This document shows positions 32,879 through 44,315 of a stretch of DNA of 64,000 nucleotides, in pieces. Each line of letters opens with the position of its first letter. Position 1 is the first letter of the stretch. Both the position numbers and the translations under genes were made by a program. The notes beneath the pieces are model-generated. The model searched no databases, was not told where the DNA came from, and saw nothing but the letters and a program-made list of their open reading frames with translations. The DNA comes from Vicia villosa (Eukaryota > Streptophyta > Magnoliopsida > Fabales > Fabaceae). The DNA is taken from the NCBI RefSeq assembly GCF_029867415.1, contig NW_026705444.1, positions 248,001 through 312,000 on the forward strand. The letters run 5' to 3'.

Positions 32879-35365
32879 ATGCGAGGTAAGGCCTCAGCTG
32901 AATTTCTTTTTGACGCAGAAATTGAAAGAACTTTGCACGCAAGGCGTAGACAAGCTCGGTCGGCTAAGCGGGAATCTGAAGAAGAAATTGTTACAGTTCA
33001 TTCAGATTCAGGTTCTGAAAGTGAAGAAGAAGTCATGGGTGAAAATCCTCCTCCTCCTGAGAAGCTCCTTGGTGACTACGGTGTTGCAAATACACCGGGG
33101 GGAAGACAAACAATTGTAAACCAACCGGTAAATGCTGCCAACTTTCAACTGCACCCAAGCACCATTAATCAGCTTGAAAGAAAACCTTCCACCGGAAAGG
33201 TTAACGAAGACACAAAGAAGCATCTGCAGAGATTTTTGACCATGAGAACCACTCTAAAAATTGACGGTCACACGGAAGAAGCAAAGAAGCTTAGGATGTT
33301 TCCTTTCACTCTAGCGGAAGAGGCAGAAGAGTGGTTCTATTCTCTACCAGAGGGTAGTATCACATCGTGGGAAGAGATGGAAAAGGCTTTCCTGAATGAA
33401 TATTTTCCAGCGTCAGTCTTTTTACGAAAAAGGTATGAAATTCTGAACTTCAAGCAAAAGGAGGGTGAGTCTTTGGGCGATGCCTATAAAAGGTTCAAGA
33501 GGACTCTGGTGGCATGTCCAACACACAATATGGACAAAACTGAACAGATGCAAATGTTTGTCAATGGGCTCAGAATTAAGACAAAGCAGTTAATCAATAC
33601 AGCAGTTGGAGGCTTAACAAATTTCACAACAGCCTCTGGTATCATCAAGATCATTGAAGCAATAGCTGCAAATGAGCATTTGGAGTTGTATGACAGGTAT
33701 ACGAGCAAACCTCAAGGAGTCATTGATCTGAAGCTAGACACCAACAAAATTCGGGTTGAAGATGCTATAGCTGCAGAGGTAGAAAAGAGATTAAAGGCTA
33801 TGAATATAGGTACTCAACAGGTTGCTCAAGTCCAACACGCTCAACCTGTAATCTGTGAAATTTGTAATGGCCCTCACCAAACTGTGTATTGTGTTGCTAC
33901 TCCCAAGCAAATTGAAGAAATCAAGTTCTTAAGGCAAAACAATCTGTATTCTAAAACCTATAATCTAGGGTGGAAGAATCATCCCAACTTCTCTTGGAAA
34001 GATCAACAACAAAATCCTCAAAAGGCAGAGTGGGAAGTAGCTATTGAGAGATTGGCTGGACAATGCTCTCTGTTTCAAGAAGAAACTAGAAACAACCACA
34101 GGAACACCACAACTTCAATCAAAAATCTGGAAGTTCAAGTGGGTCAAATAGCACATCATCTCACTCTACAGGCACAAGGTACCTTTCCGAGTTCAACTGT
34201 GAAAAATCCAAAAGACGAAGAGAAGATTAATGTTGTTACTACAAGGAGTAAGAAAGTGGCAGAATCAGAAAAAGAAGAAGAGGAAATGGATGATCCCGTG
34301 GTGATTGAGGTAGATTTGGAGATAAGAGAGAATGTGAAAGAGCCCGAAATTGTGATACCACCGGTTAAGCAACTTGAAGAGAAAAATAAGCAAAATGCTA
34401 AACCGGTAATCAAGCTACCTTTTCTTTCTAGAGTGACAAAGAAGAATTCAACAGAAAAGGATTTTGAGAAGTTTACAGCTTTGTTTAAAAAGTTAGAAGT
34501 CAATCTCCCCTTCTTTGAAACACTTGAGCACATGCCATTGTATAAGAAATTTATGAAGGAGGTGATTGCTAAAAAGAGACCAGTGGGAGGAGAACCAGAA
34601 ATTGCAACTGAAAAGTGTGGTATAGTCTCGCCAGCAAGGAAGATCCCCATCAAGAAGAAAGATCCTGGAGCAGTGGCGATACCATGCACAATCAAGAACA
34701 GAATGTTTAAAAAGGTACTCATTGATTCTGGTTCTAGTGTGAGTTTAATGCCACTATCTATCTTCAAAAAGCTTGAATTGGGAAAGATAAGCAAAACTGA
34801 GACAAAATTAAAGTTCGCTGATCACACCATCAAGAAATCATATGGGGTAGCTGAAGATGTTCTGGTGGAGATTAATAAGTTTGTATTCCCTGTTAACTTC
34901 CACATCATGGACATTCCTGAAGATGAAGAAACTCCTATCCTTCTTGGGAGACCCTTTTTGTTAACAAGTCTTTGCAGCTTTGACATTGAGAAAGGGACAC
35001 TAACGGTGAACTCATTTGATGAAGAAGTAACCTTGAAGATGTTAGAAGTCAAGAAACAAAGTGCAGGTGTACATGTTCAAGCTTCTGTTGGTATGATCAA
35101 AAGTGAGGGAGAAGACAAAAGTCCTAAACATCTCCAAGAAAAAGTTTCAAGCATAGCCTCTAGGGTGGAACCAAATTATGTAACTATCAAAAGTCCTAAG
35201 AAGGCTAAGGAAGTCAAGAAGAAGGTGGAAGAGAAAGAGCAAGGCGAGAAGAAGAATGTGGGAAGTGAATTGAAGAGAAAAGTTGTCCATGCTTTTCATC
35301 TTCATGAGTTCGTGGTTGCGGAAGTGGCAAGCAACAAAGTTTGGAAAAGGAAATACCCTCTATAA
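32879..35365 (+). CDS. gag-pro: Athila #2 gag-protease, intact frame
   Basis: 828 residues from the ATG at 32879; the frame is open a few codons further upstream. Gag forms the particle core, and the protease would process it. An N-terminal basic/acidic segment is followed by the retrotransposon gag domain (about residues 115-240, with WFYSLPEGSI.SWEEM...F...YF and a Y..FK...VACPTH pattern). A zinc-finger-like CEICNGPHQTVYC lies at about residue 325, then a Lys/Glu-rich linker. An aspartic protease follows, with active site IDSGSSVSLMPLS near residue 615 and the ILLGRPFL motif near residue 690. The C-terminus is Lys/Glu-rich. In autonomous Athila elements RT follows in the same polyprotein; here the frame stops at 35365 and no RT, RNase H or integrase exists before the LTR. 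The intact frame suggests helper-dependent activity or a fairly recent loss. Confidence 0.88.
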   Translation: MRGKASAEFLFDAEIERTLHARRRQARSAKRESEEEIVTVHSDSGSESEEEVMGENPPPPEKLLGDYGVANTPGGRQTIVNQPVNAANFQLHPSTINQLERKPSTGKVNEDTKKHLQRFLTMRTTLKIDGHTEEAKKLRMFPFTLAEEAEEWFYSLPEGSITSWEEMEKAFLNEYFPASVFLRKRYEILNFKQKEGESLGDAYKRFKRTLVACPTHNMDKTEQMQMFVNGLRIKTKQLINTAVGGLTNFTTASGIIKIIEAIAANEHLELYDRYTSKPQGVIDLKLDTNKIRVEDAIAAEVEKRLKAMNIGTQQVAQVQHAQPVICEICNGPHQTVYCVATPKQIEEIKFLRQNNLYSKTYNLGWKNHPNFSWKDQQQNPQKAEWEVAIERLAGQCSLFQEETRNNHRNTTTSIKNLEVQVGQIAHHLTLQAQGTFPSSTVKNPKDEEKINVVTTRSKKVAESEKEEEEMDDPVVIEVDLEIRENVKEPEIVIPPVKQLEEKNKQNAKPVIKLPFLSRVTKKNSTEKDFEKFTALFKKLEVNLPFFETLEHMPLYKKFMKEVIAKKRPVGGEPEIATEKCGIVSPARKIPIKKKDPGAVAIPCTIKNRMFKKVLIDSGSSVSLMPLSIFKKLELGKISKTETKLKFADHTIKKSYGVAEDVLVEINKFVFPVNFHIMDIPEDEETPILLGRPFLLTSLCSFDIEKGTLTVNSFDEEVTLKMLEVKKQSAGVHVQASVGMIKSEGEDKSPKHLQEKVSSIASRVEPNYVTIKSPKKAKEVKKKVEEKEQGEKKNVGSELKRKVVHAFHLHEFVVAEVASNKVWKRKYPL

Positions 35366-36832
35366 TAAAGGGTAATGGACCGTCGAGCCATGCGACGTTA
35401 AACGAAGCGCTTCGTGGGAGGCAACCCACGGTTTTAATAATTAATTTCTTTGTTTGTTTGTTTTATTTTCAGGAAATAAAAGAGAGCATCTCTAGTGGAA
35501 GCTAGGAAGTGATCATTGGAATGCAATACTTCTGTAAGGAACCTCTCCAAGGCTGGTTCTAAAACATTGAGGACAATGTTTAGTTCAAGTGTGGGAGGGA
35601 TTCTTTTCATTTGCTTTTAGTTGTTTTCCATTTTTGTTTTTGTTTGTGTGTTATGTTGACATTGTGTTATAGATTGACTTATGGATGCCGAATGAATGAT
35701 GAATGGTATTTAGTGGATGAGAGGTGCAACCTGAACCTATTCCCCCGAGACACCTTGGAAGTTGATGCAGCCGAAAGAAAAGTAATTGTTGGATGCGACT
35801 TGGTGATACTGGATCAAGAGGATTGTATGGTATACCTGCGCCGGAAAAGAGCCACATGACACGAGGAGTGCTTTGGAACCTGTAAGCTTACCCAACATGG
35901 TGAGGTTATAAAAAGCCAAACACAACAGATTATCATCATGAGAGTTCATTCAGGTATGACTTTATCATTCTGATTTTGCGTATGTTCTACTGACACAGCA
36001 TAATATGAGGACACACTCTGAGGCAATTGTTTGTTTTACCACATGAGCCTTTCCAGCCATCCTAAATTATATGTTTATCCGTTGTTACCCCAGTTGAGCC
36101 ATATCCTTTTGTTTGTTATAACCATATCTGTAACCCGCAGCCAAACCACTTCCAACCCTTGCTCGGCATAAATGTTGTGGTTTTTAGAGTGGTGCTAAAA
36201 TCTAAGTTTGGGGTAGTAATCATCAAAGAAGAGGGCAAGAAAAAAAATGAAAATAAAAATTTTGAGACATATGAAGGTATGTCCCACAAAAAAAAAAAGA
36301 GAAACACTTGCCTGAATGAAAGACTCAGTTACATTAAGCACTCACGGAAGAATGAGTGAAGCAAAAGAGTCTAAGTCGAATAAATTCCCAGTGTAACAAG
36401 TTGAGCACAATTACGAGAAACACAACATGAATGTCGAACCCAAAACCAATTTTTTATCCATTTCCTTGTGTATCCCACCGTACCTAAACCCCATTACAAC
36501 CCCATAACAAAAAGTGTGTGAATTTTGTTAGTGTAGTGAAGGTAGAATTTATTCAAAATTAAGAGTTGATATTGCATATCTTTATTTCGTGAGTGCACAA
36601 CACTTTAACCCTGAGAGATTTGGTTAGAAGTGTGAAAAAGCTTGCAGGTAAAAAGGTACTCTGAAGTGGAAGTGTGGTAGAAAGTTTGGTTCGGCAAGCC
36701 GGAGATTCTATTAGAAAGGTAGACGCAAGTTACGAATAACATCGGCAGTGTTGTGGAAAGAAAAATCCAGGGTGACCTCTGTTTGGTCTCTTGCATCGCT
36801 TGAGGACAAGCAATGAGATAAGTTTGGGGTTG
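35366..36832 (+). other. Athila #2 3' noncoding region with triple hairpin and polypurine tract
   Basis: Starts with three adjacent stems: CGTCG/CGACG (35381-35397), ACGAAGCGCTTCGT (35402-35415) and GTGGG/CCCAC around AGGCAA (35414-35429). 'acaatgtttagttcaagtgt' lies at 35574. The tail ends with 'gcttgaggacaagcaatgag' and a purine tract before 36833. No pol ORF is present. Confidence 0.8.
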
Positions 36833-38208
36833 TGATCGGTCACCATTTCTACTTAATTTCTTCATAAATTCGACATAAGATCGTCATACTTGGTAACACT
36901 TTGTGGTTGTTTTTAAGTGTTTTTCTTTAATTCATATAGTTCTAGTTATTTTGTGTGCATTTTGTTTTTGTGCCATTTATCTTTGTCTATTAGGTGCTTT
37001 TGATCTCTCTACTTGGTGGTTGTAGGTTAATTCTGGATCAGATGGAAATTGCACAAGTGTTGGTGTAAAAGAAGCTGAAAATCGTGACAGGCGTGTAGTA
37101 TTTTGATCATAAGTGGAGCTTCGTAACTCGGAATGACGCGGTTCCGATGGCAAAATTTTGCTAACGAAAAGGGATACAACTTTGATGTTGAAGTCAAAGC
37201 CAAAAGAGGCAGAGGCGGACACGGTCAGACCGTGTCAAGTGACACGGCCGTGTCAGCCTATGCGGACAGAATTTCTGATTTTCTATGTTTTTACAATTTT
37301 AAAGTTCTGGGGGCAATTTGGGTATTCCGGCTGAGATCTGAAAACCTAGAGGGATTAAAAGAGGATTGAGAGACAAGGAGAAGGGACTTTTGCATCATAC
37401 GATAGAAAATCACAGAAGAGAGAAGATATCTTCATCAAGAGTTTTGGAGACGGAGGGATTCAAGGGTTTCCACCATTGAAGATCAAAGTCACCATTATTT
37501 TTGAGTAATGTCTACATTCTTTATTATGTCTTTCTTGAATATTATGAGAGGCTAAACCCCCCAATGCTAGGGGGTGGTCCTGATTTGGCTTTTGTAATAA
37601 TGATGAATTTGTGATTTCGTCAATACATTGGTTTATATTATTCAGTTAAATTATGCAATGTTCTTCATGTTTTCTTTATCGGTCAAATAAGGATTAATCC
37701 ATGGCTAACAAATACAGGACTGTAGTTGTTAGGATTTGTGCATAATATGATTATAGTAGATATCACCTAGGACTAGGGATACCCTATAATTACCACATAA
37801 TCTTGATTATATAAAAGCTTGGTTTCAATTTAGGTTCCTAAGGACTTAGGATTTAGGTTGGAAGATCAAAGGTTTTCTCGCTAAGGACTTAGGAGGAAAC
37901 ACCCTAAGGATGTGGTAACTGAATGTTATGAACTTGTTGAAGAGATCTTAATTCTGAGTGTTACATGCCAAATCAACCACTCACCCTAGCATCTCATATA
38001 TATTTGATAACAAAAATCCATTTATTTTCTCGTTATTTTTTCTGTGCAAGGATTTAATTCACCAAAACCAAAACATTAGTTTTTTGTTCAATTGAATTAA
38101 ACTTTAAGAATCTGTATTTCCTACGCAGTCCTTAAGATCGACATTCGGGGAATTTCCCCTATTATTACTATAGAGGCAAAAATAGTACACTTGCTATTTT
38201 TCCGATCA
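36833..38208 (+). repeat. Athila #2 3' LTR
   Basis: 1376 bp, TGATCGGTCACC...TTTTTCCGATCA, uninterrupted. It provides the reference for reconstructing the split 5' LTR. It is followed by ACAAC at 38209-38213. Confidence 0.94.
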
Positions 38209-38904
38209 ACAACATCGCTCCATACAAAGTCCGTAGAGAAAAGTATACTGCCTCTGCACGTCAGCCAGAGCATCTTCCTTAACACCCAACCGAGCCTTCA
38301 CGGCCGCCAACTCCTCACCTTGTTCCTTCAGCTCAAGATCTCGCTCCTCCATAGAAGATGCCTTGCTCCTGACATCCTCCTCAAGCCTCCTCGCGGCCTC
38401 CACAGACAAGGGTGCCGAACGGGCATACAGAGCAGCCAGCTCAAGGACCCTGACCACATCAGCGACATCCTGCACCAAGAACCACTAACGAACACACGGA
38501 TCCAAGCCTTCAATATGAAGATACTCTGCTCGAGGGATAGGGAGAGAGGGCCCTCCTTCGAAAAATCGGGGCTGAAGAAAACATGAAGGCAGAGTGAAGA
38601 CGTTACCAGCCTCCTCCCGGGTCAAATCCACAGGCTCAACCCTCTGCCTCTTATGACGGACCAATGCGTCTAGATTCGGTTGCTGACGAAGGGGAGAAGG
38701 ATGAACCATAGCAGACTTCAGTGATTCCCCTTGGTTAGAAGCCCGCAACGGAGATCCGACGACCACCGGAGAGGAAGAGGAAGTACCCGAACCATCCGTC
38801 GGGGATCTCTGCATAGCAGCTAACCGAGGGCCAGCACTCTCCTTATTAACCGCTTTAGCTTTGCTCGCCTATTTGAGCATCCTTTCGTGGCGTGCCTGAT
38901 CCAT
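38209..38904 (-). pseudogene. Tat antisense gene, second coding block (coiled coil)
   Basis: Minus-strand frame starting MDQARHERML at 38904, open for 232 codons except for two TAG stops (about 38869-38871 and near 38485). The middle is Ser/Pro/Arg-rich, with a basic KRQRVEPVDLTREE stretch. The end is a clear coiled coil (AARRLEEDVRSKASSMEERDLELKEQ region) that is cut off by Athila #2 at 38209. A probable intron separates it from the upstream block (donor AG|GTATCTG near 38990). This block is downstream of the gypsy-type domain and shares its decay. Confidence 0.6.
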
Positions 38905-38972
38905 TGATTATGAAAAAAGGAAACAAACACGCAAGAGTCGGCCCGTCATAAACTATTATTATAAAAAGGGAT

Positions 38973-39961
38973 TTAGACACAAAACAAAAAAGAAAAAAAG
39001 GGGCAGATACCTAGATAAGCCATAACACCCTCATGAGTCCCATTGGCCAACAAGTTCTTTATACTAATAACACCCGGCTCCGTAATGGGACCCCCTCTCT
39101 CATCGACCACGGGCCTCCCCGATCGATCCAGCTTCGCGGCCGTTGGGAGACCCTGCACAAACTTCTGGAGGATGGCATATTCATCCCGAGCATCCTCGTC
39201 CAGATCCGATACCCTGGTGATGTATTGTTCGGTCTCGTACGCGAAGTGGTTCCGCGACCAAAAGAACCTGAGCTTCTGCCTTCGAGAAGTAACGGGCTCT
39301 CCTATGTCGTTAAGAACCGGGCGACCATGCACATCTAAAGTTGGCACCCAGGCGAAGACACTGTCACGGGCCTCCTGAGACTGGGGACGAATGAGATAGA
39401 AGCGCGACTTATAATTTTTTAGAGAATCCGAATAAGACTTGAAAATCTTCTTGGATTGTTTCGGGGACACCCACCCGAAACGACCATCAGCTACCTTCCG
39501 TTGCACGCAGAAGATATAAAAGAACAAGGGAATAGTGGCCGCTACCTTCAAGTATGAGCAGGTCAGCTCAAACGCCCGGATAAACGCGGTCACTTTGGGA
39601 TGGAGTTGCCCAGGAGCCACCTCTAGGTGGTTAAAAACGGCCATCTGAAATACAGTAAAAGGCACACGAAATCCCATCTCCCTGAAGACCACCTCATAGA
39701 TCGGGATCAAATCAGGGGCATACACATCATAAACACGGTCCTCCTCTCTGGGGATAAGCACGGACAACCCGTTCTTGGTCGCATCCCCCGCAGGATCCAC
39801 AAGACCCACAATCTCCAAGAAAATATCCGAACTATCCTCTACAAAAAAGCTCTCAATGTCGAGCGCCTCTTGCAGCACCCAAGACTTTAGAGGCACCCCC
39901 TCTGAGCCGGGGGAGTCGCAGACGATGAGCCTGATGTAGAAGGGCGTCCTGGATCGGCCAT
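38973..39961 (-). pseudogene. Tat antisense gene, N-terminal block with putative gypsy-type transposon domain
   Basis: An ATG at 39961 opens a Ser/Pro-rich leader (MADPGRPSTSG). It runs off frame near 39887; the main open frame begins at about 39896 and runs to 38973. The main frame contains the pattern of the plant putative gypsy-type transposon domain (Pfam Transposase_28 by my recollection): IPIYEVVFREMGFRVPF, FNHLEVAPGQLHPK and AFIRAFELTCSYL at about residues 60-120 of the block. Function is unknown. In Tat elements such ORFs are transcribed opposite to gag-pol. A TATA-like site lies upstream on the same strand at 40571-40580. The leader frameshift may be a mutation or an unrecognised intron. 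Confidence 0.68.
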
Positions 39962-40570
39962 ACTCACCTCAAAAACAGGGGAGAATAGTGAATTCGAAAG
40001 TACAATCAAATCCATCCTTCCACCACCGTTTAGAGTGAAAGGGCGCACCAACAACCCGGAGACAAAGTGATCCCCGACCATATCCTTCCTGAGGAAACGG
40101 TCGCCGGGAAGAAGGTGACTCGCGCCAAAGGGAAGATTGAACATCCATGCTGCTTCAGGGTAGTACACTTTCAAAAGAAACCCTAAAAACACACTAAAGG
40201 GTGATCAAAACCCCCAAAACCTCCAATAACAATCAGCAGATCAGAAACTAAAGTCGAAACTGACAGCCTAGTCATTCACAGCCATCAACGGAGGAGAAGC
40301 TAACCATCTCCATCGTCTACCACTAACAAACCTCCAAACTCTCTCCCAAAATCGTTCTAAAAGCCCTATCATAATCGCATGCATATAATTCCTGAACAAT
40401 CAAAACATAAAAAACTGGAAACCAAGGGAAAAAGCAAACTTACAAGTAAGATTCTGGAAGGGAGAACGAATATTGGTGATGAAGCGTTACGGCGGAGCAC
40501 ATGATCTACGACGGAGGGAGAGAAAGCAAAGAGAACGAACTTGAAAAGTTTGGGGGAAATGACAACCCCT

Positions 40571-40580
40571 GGTATTTATA
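40571..40580 (-). promoter_or_regulatory. Candidate TATA box of the antisense gene
   Basis: TTATAAATAC on the minus strand, about 600 bp upstream of the antisense start codon at 39961. A GTAAGT donor-like site in the leader (near 40445) allows a 5' UTR intron. Confidence 0.45.
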
Positions 40581-40872
40581 AGCGCCTAAGGACGTCACGT
40601 GTGCCGCACACGACCTCTGAAACGAAATGGTCATCATTAACCCTAGTAGCCTACGGGTATAATAGCCATCATCAAGCATTAAATGCGAAACGTCCCCCAA
40701 CTGACAAATCTGAAGCGACAGACTTCCAAGCTCCCGGCCTGACCTTTCTTCTCCCCTAGCTTCGGGCTGCTTCCCTCGGAGGCATCGAATCCAGATCCCC
40801 GGGAGAACTCCTCTGCCCAGCGTCCTCGAAATCGTCCCTCCCACGAGCGGAAGCAACGATTTGGGGGGCTCC

Positions 40873-41246
40873 TGTTCTGGATCGGCCGAATTGTCTCAAT
40901 TGGGCCAACCCACTCTTTGATCCAAGGCGTCCTGGCCCAAGGCATCCGGACAAACACTAGACGCAACCGAGCACGTTATAGCCTCGTGCTTGGTAACGTC
41001 CAGCGCCTTGCAAATAAGAGTCTTTTCCGCATGAGACAATCCTATAAATAGCCCTCTAGTCCTAGAGGGCAAGGTAACCTTTTTCTTACCCGAAATCTCT
41101 CACATTGTTATACCCTGTAGTCCGAAGACTTACTTTGGCATCGGAGTGCCTTGCAGGTCCCTTGCAGGTACAACCATTTCCCCTTCAACCATTCTGGATT
41201 TCAAGCCTTCATCGTTGCTGGCCATCTAATCTGCTCGGTAAGATCA
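40873..41246 (+). repeat. Tat-type 3' LTR (sense orientation)
   Basis: Preceded by the purine tract 'gatttggggggctcc' (40858-40872) and begins TGTTCTGGATCGG. It contains a TATA box, 'cctataaatag' (41040-41050), and downstream 'ggcatcggagtgccttgcag', a motif typical of Tat LTR transcripts. The likely end is GGTAAGATCA at 41246, giving 374 bp. Only the left boundary is well supported. Confidence 0.6.
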
Positions 41247-41483
41247 ATTATACTATTATGGAAAAAAATTCTTCAAAAAGCAACCTTCTGATTGTACTAT
41301 TATGGAAACAAATTTTCTAACTCAATTTTTTTAATAGGCAATGATATAAGAAATCGCATTAGGGGTGCAACCCTTACAACGAAAAAACTAAAAGAAAAGT
41401 TAACTAATTCAAAGGTAGCTTATACCAATCATAAAAAATAAATCTAGAATTAGAATCACTATTACACATCCATCTCCAAGTTA
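41247..41483. other. Short unassigned AT-rich segment
   Basis: It contains a near-duplicate 'actattatggaaa(a/c)aaatt' at about 41250 and 41296. No gene or element end was recognised. Confidence 0.4.
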
Positions 41484-41733
41484 TTATTAAAACTCAACAT
41501 GTACTATTTGTCCAAATCCTCTAGAAAAACCAGAACCTACCATATATAAGAGACGAGTTATTCTAGTGAATGAATGAATTTAATACAAACCATTTAAGGC
41601 CACCCTACTAGTGACCATATAATATTCAACAATTAGTGAAAAAGAAATGGCTTGTGCACGTACTATGTTTTCGGAATTGAGAATATTTTCTTAAAAGTAA
41701 AGTATCTATAATTGGGTGTTAAAATAACACCAA

Positions 41734-41811
<78 letters not shown>

Positions 41812-42462
41812 TATATTTGTAAAGATTGGAGAACTTTTGGGTCATCTAAATTCTCCACAAAATAGAAAGATTGTTTTAAATAATTTAAAGGAAATGACAA
41901 AGTTATGCTAGCACAAAAGAAATGTTTATACAATTTTAGTTGCATCTAGAACAATCATTTTGAGTAAATTACTTTTAAATAAAATAGATGAAATAATTTA
42001 TTTTAAAAAGTCATTTTAATTTTGAAAAATATGGAGTATTGTATAATTGTTTATTATTTTGACTTCAATAAAAAGAGGAAATAGTTTGATTATCTCAAAT
42101 TCAAGTTCCAACCATGAGACATAAATTAATAAGTTAGTTGGCAAATTATTTAATAGTTTCTCAAATTGCAAAATAATTTTATAAAACAATGTTTCCTTTA
42201 ATTTTTACGGGTCACTATCATCATTTTACGTGTCACTATCACTACAAATTCATTTTTTATTTTAATCAACAAAATATTTGTAAATATTATTAAATATTAG
42301 TGATATTATTAAATATTTATAGTGATTAAACATATTTGATTTAACATGTTGGTGATTTGCTACATATTTGTTTTTAAATATTTGCAGTTATTAATGATTT
42401 TATAATAACTATATTAACAACAATCAAGCTTAATTGAATGATCTACACTATGAATGAACTTA

Positions 42463-42491
42463 CGCGTGCAGATGCACGGGTCTTCTACTAG
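42463..42491 (+). repeat. Helitron-like 3' terminus, unit 1
   Basis: CGTGCA-GA-TGCACG hairpin followed by GGGTCTTCTA and CTAG, then T. Helitrons end with a short hairpin about 10 bases before CTRR and insert next to T. The matching termini lie at about 44152-44181 (7-bp stem CGCGTGC/GCACGCG) and 45880-45909. Confidence 0.55.
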
Positions 42492-42554
42492 TAATAATAT
42501 TTAGTAACTATTAAAAAAACTTGATATAAGCTAATTAAAAATTATTTTTTAAAT

Positions 42555-42567
42555 AATAATAATAATG

Positions 42568-42616
<49 letters not shown>

Positions 42617-42626
42617 TAATAATAAT
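42555..42626. repeat. TAA microsatellite, unit 1
   Basis: AATAAT repeat with a few interruptions. Sister tracts lie at about 44239-44332, 45970-46022, 46088-46196 and 46325-46370, always 70-90 bp downstream of a CTAGT. Confidence 0.9.
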
Positions 42627-44261
42627 AGATAGTAGCTGTTTTTGACTGGGCCTAGAGCTGGCCCACCGCTGGACAGAGCCCAATCCACTAGTGTCAGCAG
42701 AAAACATGTTTCCCACGTGCTCCTCACCCAAGGAGCACGTCTTCAACTATCTTTCGCATTTTGCTCAACAAGCAAGATGATTTGTAACGGGCAACTCTGC
42801 CCACATCTCTGAAGATCTCGGGCAGCTGACCCAGGATTGTGAGAACGTGTTGCTCACTCCCACATATACGATTGGCCTAGCAATATGGGCTTACTATAAA
42901 TATCCTCCTCAAAAGGAGGGTCAGGTATTATCAAATTTTACAATTTTAAAATTTATTTATTAATGGAAATATGTTTTCACATTTCACGTATTTATTTCAT
43001 ATTTTTTCTACAATGCGTTTTCACTTTTTCACGTATTTTTTCTCTTTTAACTCTTTAGGGCCGCCTCCTCCAATGACAATTACAACTACTAACTTTCCTT
43101 TTCAGTCGATCTGTGACCTTCTCTTCTCTCTAATATAAAAAATAAAAACACAACTAAAAAAATATAAATTCAAGATTAGTTGTTCAAGTTTTTATTAAAA
43201 CTTAACATGTATTATTTGTCCAAATCCTCTAAAAATCCAGGACCGACCATGTATATGAGACGAGTTATTCTAGTGAACGGATGACTTTAATACAAACCAT
43301 TTAAGTCCACCCTACTAGTGACCAGCTAATGTTCAACAATTAGTGAAAAAGAAATGTCTTGTGCACGTACTATGTTTCCGGAATTGAGAATATTTTCTTA
43401 ATAGTAAAGTATCTTTAACTGGGTGTTAAAATAACACCATTCTATATATATGGATATATTTGTTAAGCTTCGAGAACGTCTGAGTCATCTGAATTCTTCA
43501 CAAAATAGAAAGATTGATGTAAATAATTTAAAGGAAATTACAAAGTTATGATAGCACTAAAGAAATGTATATACAATATTAGGTGCATCTAGAACATTCA
43601 TTTTGAGTAAATTACTTTTAAACAAAATAGATGAAATAATTTATTTTAAAAAGTCATTTTAATTTTGTAAAATATGGAGTATTGTATAATTGTTTATTAT
43701 TTTGTCTTCAATAATAAGAGGAAATAGTTTGATTATCTCAAATTCAAGTTCCAACCATGAGACATAAATTAATAAGTTAGTTGGCAAATTATCTAATTGT
43801 TTCTCAAATTGCAAAAATAATTTTATAAAACAATGTTTCCTTTAATTTTTACCGGTAACTATCATCATAATTAATAATTTTACGAAATTTTTTTAATAAT
43901 CAAAATAATATTATTTTACGTGTCACTATCACTACAAATTCATTTCTTGTTTTCATCAACAAAATATTTGTAAGTATAAATAGTTATTAGTGATATTATT
44001 AAATATCTATAGTGATTAAACATATTGGATTTACCATGTTGGTGATTTCCTACAGATTTATTTTTAAATACTTGCAGTTATTAATGATTTTATAATAACT
44101 ATATTAACAACAATCAAGCTTTGCCAAATGATCTAAACTATGAATGAATTTGCGCGTGCAGACGCACGCGTCTTCTACTAGTAATAGTATATAGTTACTA
44201 TTAAAAAAATTGATATAAGCTAATTAAAAATTATTTTTAAATGATAATAATAATAATAATG

Positions 44262-44315
<54 letters not shown>

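Larger units (their letters stand above)
24416..38208 (+). mobile_element. Athila #2, non-autonomous (gag-protease only), with nested Ogre LTRs
   Basis: Complete termini with the ACAAC duplication. Both LTRs are 1376 bp once the nested insertion is removed. The internal region, 32731-36832, is only 4.1 kb. It contains the tRNA primer site, an intact gag-protease frame and a noncoding tail, and has no RT, RNase H or integrase. I counted about 40 LTR differences by eye (near 3%), so it is older than copia #2. Confidence 0.93.
23383..41246 (+). mobile_element. Tat-lineage gypsy element, 3' part, split by Athila #2
   Basis: Two flanks, 23383-24415 and 38209-41246, belong together because ACAAC is duplicated at the Athila #2 insertion (24411-24415 and 38209-38213). 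They carry an antisense multi-exon gene and a short sense-oriented LTR at 40873-41246. Tat/Retand/Grande elements are known to carry extra antisense ORFs before the 3' LTR, which this arrangement matches. The sense gag-pol is not present: the region left of 23383 is the Tekay-like LTR. Confidence 0.6.

Noticed and set aside
34156..34794. 212-codon minus-strand frame opposite Athila #2 gag-protease
   Set aside because: Shadow of the sense gag-protease frame, Ser/Leu/Phe-rich as expected for the complement of Lys/Glu codons.
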